The notes: generated by a model from the letters alone, not told the origin. A stretch of 39,248 nucleotides of DNA from Fibrobacteria bacterium GUT307 (GCA_001462235.1 LIUI01000092.1:1-39248); one strand, 5' to 3'. Positions 20,639 to 30,026 are shown, counted from the first letter of the stretch. Numbers and translations: made by a program.

Positions 20639-21690
20639 ATTCTTTTGTGTTTGCTGTTTTTTTTGCAAATGTTTTTGCTTGGAATCCCACTCCGCAAGTA
20701 ATTGAAGAGCAAGTTCCGCAAACTGCGTTTGCTCAACTCTTGGATTTTCAAAATGCTGCTCGCCCCGAATACAATGCTTATTTAAGTGCAGGCATAATTT
20801 ACTTGCCGCTCCCAAGCCAAAGCGCATTGTTAACAGAATGGGGCACTCACAATGGTTTTGCGTTTAGGCAACGCATTGGTATATGGCTAACGGATAATTT
20901 TGACGGGAAAGGTTCCAAAGGCATTACATTTGGGCTTGGATGGTTTGGTGAGCGGCAAGGTTGGGACAACGAAGACTTTTTATTTGTTCCGAATAGGGGA
21001 AATTTTTCGCAAATAAATCAGATTCACTCTTGGGGGTTAACCATTGCAGATAGTTCAAAGCATTGGCTGTTTGGCGGTGGCTTGCAATACTTAAATGCAA
21101 AAGATGAAAGCTTCAGATGGTGGCTTCTGGGAACATGGAGCAGATTTTCCATTATGCCAAATTTTCATAAAGGTGATTTGCAATTTATAAATGCGCAATT
21201 ATTTTTACAAGCTAGAGAACTTTTGGGTAATGAAAATTCTTGGCAAAATTACCTGCCAGATTTGGAATTTTCCTTTTACACAAAAGACTCCGTTAAAATC
21301 TTTGTTTCGCAAAATATATTCAAACAAAAATATTATTTAGAGGGTGCTTTTTGGGCAAGGCCCCAAGACTTTGCTTATGCGGCTCTTAAATTTTACCCAG
21401 ACCCATCTCGCCTGCTCCTTGCACTAGAGGCTACAGCCACAAAAAAAGATAACGATGATATTTATTTTGGCGGTGGCATTACCCTTCCTTTTTTGCGAGT
21501 GGCTTATAACCACGCAGACGATTACGAAAGTTTTTTCAAAAGCCGGGGGATATGGATAGTTGAAATTCGTTTGGCTATTGGAAGCTCTGGCGATTCCTTC
21601 TTTGCGCTTAAAGCACCAAAGGCTGCTCCCAAAGAAGTGAAAAGAATCCCGATGAAGAAAGCTAATTTTAACTCAAACAACGGAGAATAA
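20623..21690 (+). CDS. Hypothetical secreted / outer-membrane protein
   Basis: 355 aa; hydrophobic N-terminus 'FVFAVFFANVFAWNPTPQ'; beta-barrel-like pattern; start codon uncertain (TTG inside the repeat). Confidence 0.6.
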   Translation: MRVENYSFVFAVFFANVFAWNPTPQVIEEQVPQTAFAQLLDFQNAARPEYNAYLSAGIIYLPLPSQSALLTEWGTHNGFAFRQRIGIWLTDNFDGKGSKGITFGLGWFGERQGWDNEDFLFVPNRGNFSQINQIHSWGLTIADSSKHWLFGGGLQYLNAKDESFRWWLLGTWSRFSIMPNFHKGDLQFINAQLFLQARELLGNENSWQNYLPDLEFSFYTKDSVKIFVSQNIFKQKYYLEGAFWARPQDFAYAALKFYPDPSRLLLALEATATKKDNDDIYFGGGITLPFLRVAYNHADDYESFFKSRGIWIVEIRLAIGSSGDSFFALKAPKAAPKEVKRIPMKKANFNSNNGE

Positions 21691-21692
21691 TC

Positions 21693-22046
21693 ATGAAAAG
21701 CGTAAAATTTCTGTTTTTGCTGCTCTTGGGTGCTTTTTTTTCCTCTTGCACTCATTGGCTAATCGATACCGAAACTCGTATTCAAGTGAAAAATTCAACA
21801 AATAGGGACATTTATGAATTATCTGTAATTTCTCCGGGAAAACGAATTGTTTTGGTTCCGGATACCCTTAAAGTTGACGAAAGTTCAAATGTTCATGTAA
21901 TTTCTTGGGTTGGGAAGTTCAAATTTGCGATTTTTGTTAAAAATTTGCCTGATTCTGTGTATTTAGGGGAATATGAGTTAAAAGGTGGCAGTATTAAAGC
22001 AGAGATAAAAGGAGAAGACATGGCTCTCAAGATGGTATTGAAATAA
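21693..22046 (+). CDS. Putative lipoprotein
   Basis: 'MKSVKFLFLLLLGAFFSSCTHW' signal and lipobox-like cysteine. Confidence 0.65.
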   Translation: MKSVKFLFLLLLGAFFSSCTHWLIDTETRIQVKNSTNRDIYELSVISPGKRIVLVPDTLKVDESSNVHVISWVGKFKFAIFVKNLPDSVYLGEYELKGGSIKAEIKGEDMALKMVLK

Positions 22047-22052
22047 TTTTTC

Positions 22053-22058
22053 TATATT
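22053..22058 (+). promoter_or_regulatory. -10-like TATATT upstream of FISUMP gene
   Basis: AATTTTTCTATATT, 11 nt before ATG 22070. Confidence 0.45.
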
Positions 22059-22069
22059 AAGGCAAAGTT

Positions 22070-22699
22070 ATGAAAAAGGCACTTTTCAGGAAGTATTTGA
22101 TTCTTTCGTTCGTTTTATGCAGCTTCGCGTTTGGGCAGCGGATAAGTTGTTCTACCGATGGCGATGGAAATATTTTAGAAGGTCAAGTATGCAAGATGCT
22201 TGATAATAGGGATAAAAAGCTGTACAAAGTCGTTAAAATAAACGGCCAAGTATGGATGGCTCAGAATCTTAATTATATAACAGGTGAATGTTTTAATAGA
22301 GAAGTAGAATATTGCGATGAATACGGCCGTTTATACGAATGGAGTTTTGCCAGAAAAGCCTGCCCTGAAGGCTGGCATCTTCCTACCAAGCCTGAGTGGG
22401 ATAAATTGATTAGCGCAATTGACGGCAAACTTGCAGGCAGAAGGCTTAGGGCAAGAATTTGGGGCGGTGGAGATGATTACGAATTTGCAGCCTTGCCAGG
22501 TGGCTACCGGCTCCACAGCGGTTTTCTTTACAACGGCACAACCGGTAATTGGTGGACAGCCACCGATGAAGGCTCGGGCTGCAAAAAAGGACAGGCTTTT
22601 TTCAAACAGATGCATTCCGATTTTGACGAGGTATTGGAATATTGCTACGATAAAGGCCTTTACGGTTTTTCAGTTCGCTGCGTGAAGGACGGGGATTGA
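22070..22699 (+). CDS. Secreted FISUMP-domain protein
   Basis: Signal peptide; 'DKKLYKVVKINGQVWMAQNLNYITGECF...YGRLYEWSFARKACPEGWHLPTKPEWDKL...FAALPGGYR...GNWWTATDEG...GFSVRCVKD'. Confidence 0.92.
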   Translation: MKKALFRKYLILSFVLCSFAFGQRISCSTDGDGNILEGQVCKMLDNRDKKLYKVVKINGQVWMAQNLNYITGECFNREVEYCDEYGRLYEWSFARKACPEGWHLPTKPEWDKLISAIDGKLAGRRLRARIWGGGDDYEFAALPGGYRLHSGFLYNGTTGNWWTATDEGSGCKKGQAFFKQMHSDFDEVLEYCYDKGLYGFSVRCVKDGD

Positions 22700-22700
22700 T

Positions 22701-23768
22701 GTGGCAAAACAGTTTTACAAAGACAGCGGTAAAGGTGTAGAGGTTGGCAAACAGCCAACAAAAATCTTTGATATACCAGGTCCAAAAAAAGCTGCAATAT
22801 TAATGGTAGCCCTTGGGCAAGAGGCTAGTTCCCATGTTTTCAAAGCATTAGGTGAAAAAGATGTAGAAACCGTTGTTGCGCAAATCGCCCGCTTAGAGGG
22901 CGTAACTCCTGAGATGCGCGAATATGTTTTGCAGGAATTTCAGCAAATAAGCACAGCGCAGGAATATGTTAATCAGGGTGGTCTTGAATTTGCCCAGCAG
23001 ATATTGGAGCAGTCGCTAGGTTCACGCCGCGCCCGCGAGATTCTGGAAAAGGTGCAGAGCAATATTCGCACCACCGGCTTCAACATGCTAGACAACGTAG
23101 ACCCTGCACAGCTAATATCTTTTTTGGGCAAGGAACACCCTCAGACTGTGGCTCTGCTCCTAGCTCACATGAAACCGGAAAAAGCTGCTGCAACAATCTC
23201 TGCCTTAAACCCAGATATGCAGGTAGAGGTTGCAACCCGCATAGCTACAATGGAAAGCATAAGCCCGGAAGTTTTGCAACAAGTAGAGCAGCAACTATCG
23301 CAAATCCTCAAAACCATGTTCACAGGAGACACCGCAGAAGTTGGTGGCGTAAAGAGCGTAGCAGAAATGCTGAACATGGTGGACAGAGGCGCAGAAAAGA
23401 ATATCTTGGGAACTCTAGAAAGAGACGACCCAGAACTTGCCACAGAAATCAAAGCCCTTATGTTTGTATTCGAAGACATGCTCCTTTTGGACGACAAATC
23501 CATGCAAACAGTTTTGAAACAAGTAGATTCCAAAGAACTGTCTCTTGCACTCAAAGGTGCAAACGAGCAGGTTACAAACAAGTTCTACTCAAATATGTCC
23601 AGCCGTGCCGCAGAAATGATAAGAGAAGAAATACAATACATGGGGCCAAAACGCCTTCGCGAGGTAGAAGAAGCCCAGCAAAAAATTGTGGATGTGGTGC
23701 GCCGTTTGGAAGCCGAAAATGAAATAGTAATCAGTGGTCGTGGCAGCGAAGATGATATTATTGTATAA
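22701..23768 (+). CDS. fliG: Flagellar motor switch protein FliG
   Basis: 'GPKKAAILMVALGQEASSHVFKALGEKDVETVVAQIARLE', 'LISFLGKEHPQTVALLLAHMKPEKAA', 'MSSRAAEMIREEIQYMGPKRLREVEEAQQKIVDVVRRLE'; GTG start. Confidence 0.93.
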   Translation: MAKQFYKDSGKGVEVGKQPTKIFDIPGPKKAAILMVALGQEASSHVFKALGEKDVETVVAQIARLEGVTPEMREYVLQEFQQISTAQEYVNQGGLEFAQQILEQSLGSRRAREILEKVQSNIRTTGFNMLDNVDPAQLISFLGKEHPQTVALLLAHMKPEKAAATISALNPDMQVEVATRIATMESISPEVLQQVEQQLSQILKTMFTGDTAEVGGVKSVAEMLNMVDRGAEKNILGTLERDDPELATEIKALMFVFEDMLLLDDKSMQTVLKQVDSKELSLALKGANEQVTNKFYSNMSSRAAEMIREEIQYMGPKRLREVEEAQQKIVDVVRRLEAENEIVISGRGSEDDIIV

Positions 23769-24537
23769 GGTACCGCTCATTATTTTTGCGTTACTTACTT
23801 CTCTTTCTTTTGCTCAGAGTTCATACTTGCAGCTGGGCGATTCTTATTATACGCTTCGTGCAGAAAACTCAAAGAACAATATGGCTAATGGTAAAAACGT
23901 AAAAGAGGCAATAAAATATTACAATTTAGCACTTGAGGATTCAAGCACAAAAGAAGAGGCGGCTTGGAAATTATTGAGAGCCTATTATTTTCTTGGATGT
24001 TTTACCATGCCAAATACTAAGGATAGGGAAATTTTCTTTGCAGATACCAAAAAACAAGGCAAATCTCTTTTTTTGGAATTTCCGGAGAATCCAGAAATTG
24101 CCTACTGGTATTCCGTCAATTTAGCTTTGTGGGCAAGCACGGTTAATCCTATTACAGCTTGGCATGCCGGCAGCGTTACGGAAACAAGGGAAATAGCCCA
24201 AATGCTTATGGCAACAGAAAAAAAGGGAAACAAAATATCTGCAGCTAGGGGCTACCAGATTTTGGGCAGGGCGCATCATAAAATACCGAATATAATTTTT
24301 GTCCTCAACTGGGTAAAAAGGGATTCCTCTGAATATTATTTAAAAAAATCCATGAACCTAAACCCAAACGATTTGGTAACCCGCCTTTTTTTAGCGGAAT
24401 ATTATAAAGAAATCGGCAAAGAACAAGAAGCAGAAAACTTACTCTTACCTGTAATAAAAAACAGACCCCGCTACGAATCCTATTTAGAAGACGAAAGGAA
24501 TTTCATAAAAATGCGTAGGTTATTGCCCGAACTGTAA
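23752..24537 (+). CDS. Secreted TPR-like protein
   Basis: Start at internal ATG 23752 giving signal peptide 'MILLYKVPLIIFALLTSLSFAQ'; TPR-like pattern; overlaps the fliG end. Confidence 0.65.
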   Translation: MILLYKVPLIIFALLTSLSFAQSSYLQLGDSYYTLRAENSKNNMANGKNVKEAIKYYNLALEDSSTKEEAAWKLLRAYYFLGCFTMPNTKDREIFFADTKKQGKSLFLEFPENPEIAYWYSVNLALWASTVNPITAWHAGSVTETREIAQMLMATEKKGNKISAARGYQILGRAHHKIPNIIFVLNWVKRDSSEYYLKKSMNLNPNDLVTRLFLAEYYKEIGKEQEAENLLLPVIKNRPRYESYLEDERNFIKMRRLLPEL

Positions 24538-24561
24538 TCAAGCATTTTCTAAATTACGGAT

Positions 24562-24927
24562 ATGTCAGTAGAATCCATTGCAGAAACGCTCTTAGAGAAG
24601 TTAAAAAACATAGCTCAAACCGAGACTGTAGTAGGTGAACCTATACACTCCGGCGAGTCAACTATTGTCCCGGTTAGCCGCATATCTATTGGTATGGGCA
24701 TGGGTGGGCATAGCGGCAAAGGCGAACTTGCATCCAGCGGCGGCGCGCTTCGCATAGACCCTGTTGCATTCTTGGTGCTTAAAGGCAATGATGTCAAAGT
24801 TTTACCAGTGGAAAAAGCTCAATCTGCTCTTTCAAAAATTGCAGATTTAACGCCGGACGTGGTAGCATTTCTTTTGAAAAACATTTCAAAGAAAGCTGAA
24901 AATTCCAAAGAGGAGGCTCCAAAATGA
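24562..24927 (+). CDS. GerW/YtfJ family protein
   Basis: 'VVGEPIHSGESTIVPVSRISIGMGMGG...GGALRIDPVAFLVLKGNDVKVLPVEK' is the YtfJ/GerW signature. Confidence 0.9.
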   Translation: MSVESIAETLLEKLKNIAQTETVVGEPIHSGESTIVPVSRISIGMGMGGHSGKGELASSGGALRIDPVAFLVLKGNDVKVLPVEKAQSALSKIADLTPDVVAFLLKNISKKAENSKEEAPK

Positions 24928-25115
24928 AACCCCTAAGACTTTCAGATAAAAACAGAAAAATAGGCGGCGTTTGCAGCGCTTTTGCCGAGAGTTTTGGCAT
25001 AGATGCAACGTTGGTACGCATAGCTTGGGTATGCTGCGTACTATTCGGAGGTTTTGGCTTACTAGCATATCTTATATGCTGGCTAATTATTCCAAAAGAA
25101 GATAACGTTAGTTAA
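24924..25115 (+). CDS. PspC-domain protein
   Basis: 'RLSDKNRKIGGVCSAFAESFGIDATLVRIAWVCCVLFGGFGLLAYLICWLIIPKED'; ATGA overlap with the preceding gene. Confidence 0.92.
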   Translation: MKPLRLSDKNRKIGGVCSAFAESFGIDATLVRIAWVCCVLFGGFGLLAYLICWLIIPKEDNVS

Positions 25116-25118
25116 ACT

Positions 25119-25628
25119 TCAATACGGGTACGCTACCAATCCAAAATTCATCTGTAATTTTCTGCCAGAAACATCAATGTTTCGCAAACGGTCGTGGTAT
25201 TCGGGAATCCATCTGTGCTCTGCTTCTATCACTATGGCGGCATAAGGTGAAAGCGAAAATCTATGCCCAAAGCCCAAGCCAAACTCGTTCCATGTAACAT
25301 CGCCTTTTTGTGAGTATGCCTTGTTTTTTACATAAGAAGCTGCGATATAGGGGCGTTCTGGTCCAATAGGAGAGAAACCTATTTGCACGGAAATATCAAG
25401 CCTTTTTGTTTCGCTAGAAATACCAAGAGAATCTGTTTCTTCTGTATTGCCAATGTTGGCTCCAACCCTCGCAAAACCAAGCCCGTTTAACCAAAACCCT
25501 ACAAAAGGCGTAACCCTTGCTATTCCCGTATAATCAACTTCCAAAACTCCACCCAGTATTGCTGGTAAATTCTGAGCATACCCGTTAATCAACGCAAAAA
25601 AGCAAACAATTGCAAAAAAAATTTTCAT
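25119..25628 (-). CDS. Hypothetical outer-membrane beta-barrel protein
   Basis: Signal peptide 'MKIFFAIVCFFALINGYAQ'; alternating beta-strand pattern ending in an aromatic. Confidence 0.6.
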   Translation of the reverse strand: MKIFFAIVCFFALINGYAQNLPAILGGVLEVDYTGIARVTPFVGFWLNGLGFARVGANIGNTEETDSLGISSETKRLDISVQIGFSPIGPERPYIAASYVKNKAYSQKGDVTWNEFGLGFGHRFSLSPYAAIVIEAEHRWIPEYHDRLRNIDVSGRKLQMNFGLVAYPY

Positions 25629-25664
25629 TTTTACAATTTAGAAAACATTTACTATATTTATACG
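25629..25664. promoter_or_regulatory. 36-bp divergent intergenic region with two overlapping leaderless-type promoters
   Basis: Plus: TTTACA (25630-25635)-17 nt-TATATT (25653-25658)-6 nt-ATG 25665. Minus: TAAATT (25640-25635)-6 nt-ATG 25628. Confidence 0.55.
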
Positions 25665-27662
25665 ATGGCTTGTTTTGCAAATAAAATCAAATTTTTGATT
25701 CCAGTCCTTGCCGTATTTGTCTGTTACACGTTTGCAGGCGAAGGCAACATCAATTTCCACGGTCAGCTTGGCGTTCACAAAACGCAGAGTGCAAGAACGC
25801 TGGGGCATGGTGTTTTGGGGTTAGGTTTCTTTTTAGAGGGAACAAACCTAGGTAAGCTGATCGATAAAGCTTGCAAGGAAGGAACTAATGATTGTTCTCC
25901 GCCTTCAGACTTTATAGGCGGGAATGCTTACCCCTTCTTATCGCTTGGTTTGTCTGATTATTTTGATTTTAGCATAAGCATACCTATATATGGAGAATAT
26001 TTTAAAGTATCTGAAGATAATTTAAGCACGCCGGGCTGGGGAGATTTACATATATCTGCCAAAGTACGTGCACCTCTTAACGATGATCTTCCATTTGATT
26101 TAGCTTTGCTTTTAGGTGGTTTTATTGGCATCGGCAGAACAGATTACTATGGCTTTTGGGTTCATGACCCAGCTTTTTTGAACACTAAAGATTTAAGATA
26201 TTCTAACACCTATACCAACACAGGAACAAGGTTAAAGGTTGGGGCTGCTGTCACTTTTGATTTCAAGAAGATGAAGGTAGAAATTCCTCTTATGCTCCAT
26301 TTAAATGGTGCATACAGAATAAGCACTAGTGAAGATTATGCAAATGTATCGAGTTTTTCTGCGGCACTTGAATTAACGCCTTTTCAATACATCTCTATTT
26401 TTACCGAATACTATCAAGATTTTATTGACTTAGAACAAACCAAAGATGTGACAACTTCAACTTTTTCTGCCGGCGTTTCTTTTCATGTAAGCGAGAAGGT
26501 TGACTTGCAACTTGGCTATCAAATGCGAGCAGGCGGTGATGGCCGCGTTAACAATTTATACTTCCCCCGTGAAGGCGGCTTTAATTACAATTCTTCCTTA
26601 ATTCCACAACATACTGGATTTGGTGGCTTGACCGTTAAAATATTTACCATAAAACCAGAAGTGATAGCAGACGAAGAGGAATACCGCAACCCAGATACAG
26701 ACGAAGACAGAGTATGCGACCCTTGGGTAGCAGAAGCAGGCAGGCAGCGTGAATTTGCACGTATATGCAAAGGCATAGATTTGTGCCCGTACGAAGCCGG
26801 AGAAAAAGAAAATAAAGGTTGCCCAATAGTAAAAGAAGCAACAACTGCACCTACCATCTTCTTTACCGCAAGCCCAGATGTTATCCAAAAAGGGCAATCG
26901 GTTACATTGAGTTGGCAAGTGAACAATGCTACGGAAGTAAGCATAGATGGCATAGGCACGGTTCAAGCCAGCGGTTCCAGAAAGGTTAAACCAGAAGAAA
27001 GCACTTCCTATACTTTAACTGCAGAGGGCGAAGGCGGCACGCAAACGTCAACGGTAGAAATTGAGGTAGAGGCAGGCCCGCTTCCCATTATTTTATTCAG
27101 CATAAATCCCACGTCCATACAAACAGGGCAATCTGCCACGCTAAGCTGGCAAGTAACCAATGCAACAGAAGTAAACATAGAAGGCGTAGGAAAGGTTCAA
27201 GTCAAGGGCACTAGGCAGGTTAATCCAACCGAGCACACTGTTTATACTTTAACTGCTGTTGGAGATGGCGGCACGCAAACAGAAACGGTGGAAGTTGATG
27301 TAACTGCACCGCCACCCATTGAAGCGAGAGTAAATTTGCAAGGCGTTACGTTCGGTAGCGGAAATGCAACCTTAACGCCAAATGCCAAAAAAGTTCTTGA
27401 CGGCGTTGCAGAACAACTCTTGGCAAACCCAACTGTTAAAATTGAAATCCAGGGTCACACCGATAATGTAGGTATTCCTAAATCAAATCAGGAACTTTCT
27501 GAGCGCAGAGCAAAATCGGTTATAGGTTACTTGGCTACCAAAGGCGTAAAAATGAGCCGTATGAGCGCAGTTGGCTACGGGCAAGATGTTCCAATAGCAG
27601 ACAACAAAACCAGCGAGGGCCGTGAACTGAACCGCCGTATTGAAATGATAAGGGTGGACTAA
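25665..27662 (+). CDS. OmpA-family outer-membrane protein with two Ig-like repeats
   Basis: Signal peptide, beta-barrel, two ~76-aa repeats ('QKGQSVTLSWQVNNATEVSIDGIGTV' / 'QTGQSATLSWQVTNATEVNIEGVGKV'), C-terminal OmpA domain 'IEIQGHTDNVGIPKSNQELSERRAKSVIGYL'. Confidence 0.9.
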   Translation: MACFANKIKFLIPVLAVFVCYTFAGEGNINFHGQLGVHKTQSARTLGHGVLGLGFFLEGTNLGKLIDKACKEGTNDCSPPSDFIGGNAYPFLSLGLSDYFDFSISIPIYGEYFKVSEDNLSTPGWGDLHISAKVRAPLNDDLPFDLALLLGGFIGIGRTDYYGFWVHDPAFLNTKDLRYSNTYTNTGTRLKVGAAVTFDFKKMKVEIPLMLHLNGAYRISTSEDYANVSSFSAALELTPFQYISIFTEYYQDFIDLEQTKDVTTSTFSAGVSFHVSEKVDLQLGYQMRAGGDGRVNNLYFPREGGFNYNSSLIPQHTGFGGLTVKIFTIKPEVIADEEEYRNPDTDEDRVCDPWVAEAGRQREFARICKGIDLCPYEAGEKENKGCPIVKEATTAPTIFFTASPDVIQKGQSVTLSWQVNNATEVSIDGIGTVQASGSRKVKPEESTSYTLTAEGEGGTQTSTVEIEVEAGPLPIILFSINPTSIQTGQSATLSWQVTNATEVNIEGVGKVQVKGTRQVNPTEHTVYTLTAVGDGGTQTETVEVDVTAPPPIEARVNLQGVTFGSGNATLTPNAKKVLDGVAEQLLANPTVKIEIQGHTDNVGIPKSNQELSERRAKSVIGYLATKGVKMSRMSAVGYGQDVPIADNKTSEGRELNRRIEMIRVD

Positions 27663-28882
27663 AAACTTATAGAAAAGCCAACTCCCGCTAAAAGCAATGA
27701 TAACCCTATTAGCCCACCGCCCACCGCCATCTTGCGGTTGCCGTCTTTAACCGCTTTGTGATTCTCGTTTACTTTTGCTTGGAAATTTTTTCCGCCAAGA
27801 GAAGGAAAGGCATTCAGTTCTTCTTTTATATCCTTTGCTTTTTTATAATCGTTTTGTGCAAATACGCAAAGCACTATACCGGCGGCAAGGGGGCCTAAGC
27901 TCCCACCCATAAGTCCCAAACCGATATTTCTTTTGTTTTGACTTTTTATAAATAAATTTTGCTCGGAAATTTTTTGCGGGTCTGTAATGGGCGTTAATTG
28001 CACAAATTGAATTTGCTTTTCCATTGCATCTATGTTTAAGTTTATCAGAGTATCGTTATAGCCCTCGTGAAATAGCCTCACTTGGGTTTGGCCCGGCAGT
28101 CCACTCAAATTGTAAGGAGTTTTGCCAAAGGCTCTTGAATTCACATCTAAAATCTCTGCGGGAAAAACTTGGGCTTTGTCTGGATTTGTGCGGATTTCTG
28201 TTCTGGCAAATGAACGTTTTAATTCCAGAAAAACTTTTGCCGTGTCTTTTCCAGGTTTTATTGTGGTTTTTGCCGCCCATATATTTTCCCCGGAATGCCA
28301 ATATGCGGATATTTGTGCCGTGGAACTGCTATCTGAAAAACTGCACGGAGACTGGCAAACAGCGTTTCCATTTAGCATAACAACTGCATTTTCTGGATTT
28401 GTCATTACCTCTATAATTGTATTTCTCTCCTTGGCGTATTGAATGTCTATATTTTTTCCGGTTATTCCAGATAACAGTTTTAATATAATCCCGCTTTTTA
28501 TTACCTCGTCCCATGCGAGCGGTACAGTACCTTGGATATCTGTTTGTGGATTGGTGTTGCCGGCAAGCCAGTCTATACGAATTCTTATGCTAACGGAATC
28601 CTTGCCTTCTGCCTTAAAACGCCCTCTGAACAAACCTTGAGCACCTGCTGCCCTTGCTGAGGATACTACGCATTCTATGTTTTCACATTCGGAAAAATAA
28701 TCCATATTGATTTTTTCCGGTTCAAATGCTGCTTCTTTCAAAACTTGCATTATGGAATTTTCCCACAAGGCAGAGATGTTGTTGTCAATATCGGATTCCA
28801 AAGGCAGCATCAAAAGAGGAGCCGAGTTTGCCAAACCAAAAATTAGCGTTATGAATAATATCAGTTTTTTGCTTGTATCCAT
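27659..28882 (-). CDS. PEGA-domain protein
   Basis: Signal peptide; 'IIEVMTNPENAVVMLNGNAVCQSPCSFSD' and 'RTEIRTNPDKAQVFPAEILDVNSRAFGKTPYNLSGLPGQTQVRLFHEGY'; C-terminal TM helices. Confidence 0.75.
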   Translation of the reverse strand: MDTSKKLILFITLIFGLANSAPLLMLPLESDIDNNISALWENSIMQVLKEAAFEPEKINMDYFSECENIECVVSSARAAGAQGLFRGRFKAEGKDSVSIRIRIDWLAGNTNPQTDIQGTVPLAWDEVIKSGIILKLLSGITGKNIDIQYAKERNTIIEVMTNPENAVVMLNGNAVCQSPCSFSDSSSTAQISAYWHSGENIWAAKTTIKPGKDTAKVFLELKRSFARTEIRTNPDKAQVFPAEILDVNSRAFGKTPYNLSGLPGQTQVRLFHEGYNDTLINLNIDAMEKQIQFVQLTPITDPQKISEQNLFIKSQNKRNIGLGLMGGSLGPLAAGIVLCVFAQNDYKKAKDIKEELNAFPSLGGKNFQAKVNENHKAVKDGNRKMAVGGGLIGLSLLLAGVGFSISF

Positions 28883-29439
28883 CTAGCCTCCGAAAAGAAA
28901 GTGCCATCATCATATTCCGTGATTATTTTTATGCCCCAAAAATACGGCGGGGTTAAGGCAATAAAAGTAGTATTGACTTTATTTTCTTCGTTCCATAGAG
29001 AATTCGTATCTTTTGAAACATAAACATGAGACCAAATTCTTTCCAATTCATCTTCTCCTTGAACCTCATACTTAAATGATGATCGCGATAGCGGCGAATT
29101 TATTGAAAAACTGTCCACCGGAGATAGCAAATTAACTTTAAGAACCGGGAAACTTATACTATCGCTGATGGTAGTATCTCCAAAGGCATCTACCAAAACT
29201 AATTTCACGGAATTCAAACCGTAAACAGCTTTGCCTTTGTCTTGACGAACAATATTACCATTTATAATCCAAAAATAATCACAATCCCAAGGTTCAGGCC
29301 ATGGCTGCAGAGATAAATCCATCGTCTTTTCGTTCTTATGATAAAGTATGAATGCTTGAATTCCTTGGTTCTCTTTGTTATTGAATTTTTCATCGGAACA
29401 GGAAATAATTAGAAGAAGGAATATAAATAATATTTTCAT
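28861..29439 (-). CDS. Putative lipoprotein
   Basis: 'MKILFIFLLLIISCSDEKFNN' short lipoprotein signal; overlaps both neighbours. Confidence 0.65.
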   Translation of the reverse strand: MKILFIFLLLIISCSDEKFNNKENQGIQAFILYHKNEKTMDLSLQPWPEPWDCDYFWIINGNIVRQDKGKAVYGLNSVKLVLVDAFGDTTISDSISFPVLKVNLLSPVDSFSINSPLSRSSFKYEVQGEDELERIWSHVYVSKDTNSLWNEENKVNTTFIALTPPYFWGIKIITEYDDGTFFSEARWIQAKN

Positions 29440-30026
29440 TCAGTGCTCCTCACTATAGAATCTTTGAAACCGTAGTTATTTGTGGCTATTAGGTGGGCTT
29501 CCCAGCTCTCGGGCAATCGGTGGCCTAGCAGCAAGGAATCTTTTTTCAAAATTATAATCGTGGTATCTCTTTTCATGTTGTTTATTAGCTTAAAGTTGTA
29601 GGTTAGGATGTCGTCTGGGTCTGTGCTTTTACATTTCCACTTGAAAAACGGCGAGCCATAAATGGAATCTAAACTGAGGTTTTTTTCGCAAATAGGCGGG
29701 CTTGAAACTCTTATGAATAAATCGGTGCTGTTTGTATCCCCAAAATGGTCTGTTACATGAAATTTGGCATTGTAAAGCCCGTGATCTTCAAATTTATGCC
29801 TGAGTGAGTCTTTATATCTATATGTAGAATCTCCTATAACCCAAGAATAATACCTTATATTGGTACGTGGGAAGTTCATTTTTGCATGAAAAAACACAGT
29901 GGTATTTACTTGAATTGTATCGGAGCGATTTTGGACTTCAACAGAAACGTGTGGCATAGCTTCGTTATAAAATAAGTCATCGGAGCAGGAGAGCAAGAGT
30001 AAAAAAATAAGAAAAAAGGCAGGCAT
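29436..30026 (-). CDS. Putative lipoprotein with PKD-like fold
   Basis: 'MPAFFLIFLLLLSCSDDLF'; 'HVSVEVQNRSDTIQVNTTVFFHAKMNFPRTNIRYYSWVIGDSTYRYKDSLRHKFEDHGLYNAKFHVTDHFGD' is PKD-like. Confidence 0.65.
   Translation of the reverse strand: MPAFFLIFLLLLSCSDDLFYNEAMPHVSVEVQNRSDTIQVNTTVFFHAKMNFPRTNIRYYSWVIGDSTYRYKDSLRHKFEDHGLYNAKFHVTDHFGDTNSTDLFIRVSSPPICEKNLSLDSIYGSPFFKWKCKSTDPDDILTYNFKLINNMKRDTTIIILKKDSLLLGHRLPESWEAHLIATNNYGFKDSIVRSTE

Noticed and set aside
23165-23581. 138-aa minus-strand ORF in fliG
   Set aside because: Antisense ORF in a confident gene; no motif.
24562-25115. GerW/YtfJ gene as evidence of sporulation
   Set aside because: This family is common in non-sporulating bacteria; no other sporulation gene is visible.
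26585-26966. Several overlapping minus-strand ORFs in the OmpA gene
   Set aside because: All antisense to continuous OmpA-family coding sequence, in competing frames.
26844-27310. Two similar ~230-bp segments considered as a DNA repeat or recombination target
   Set aside because: They are tandem Ig-like domains of one protein, diverged at DNA level; ordinary domain duplication.
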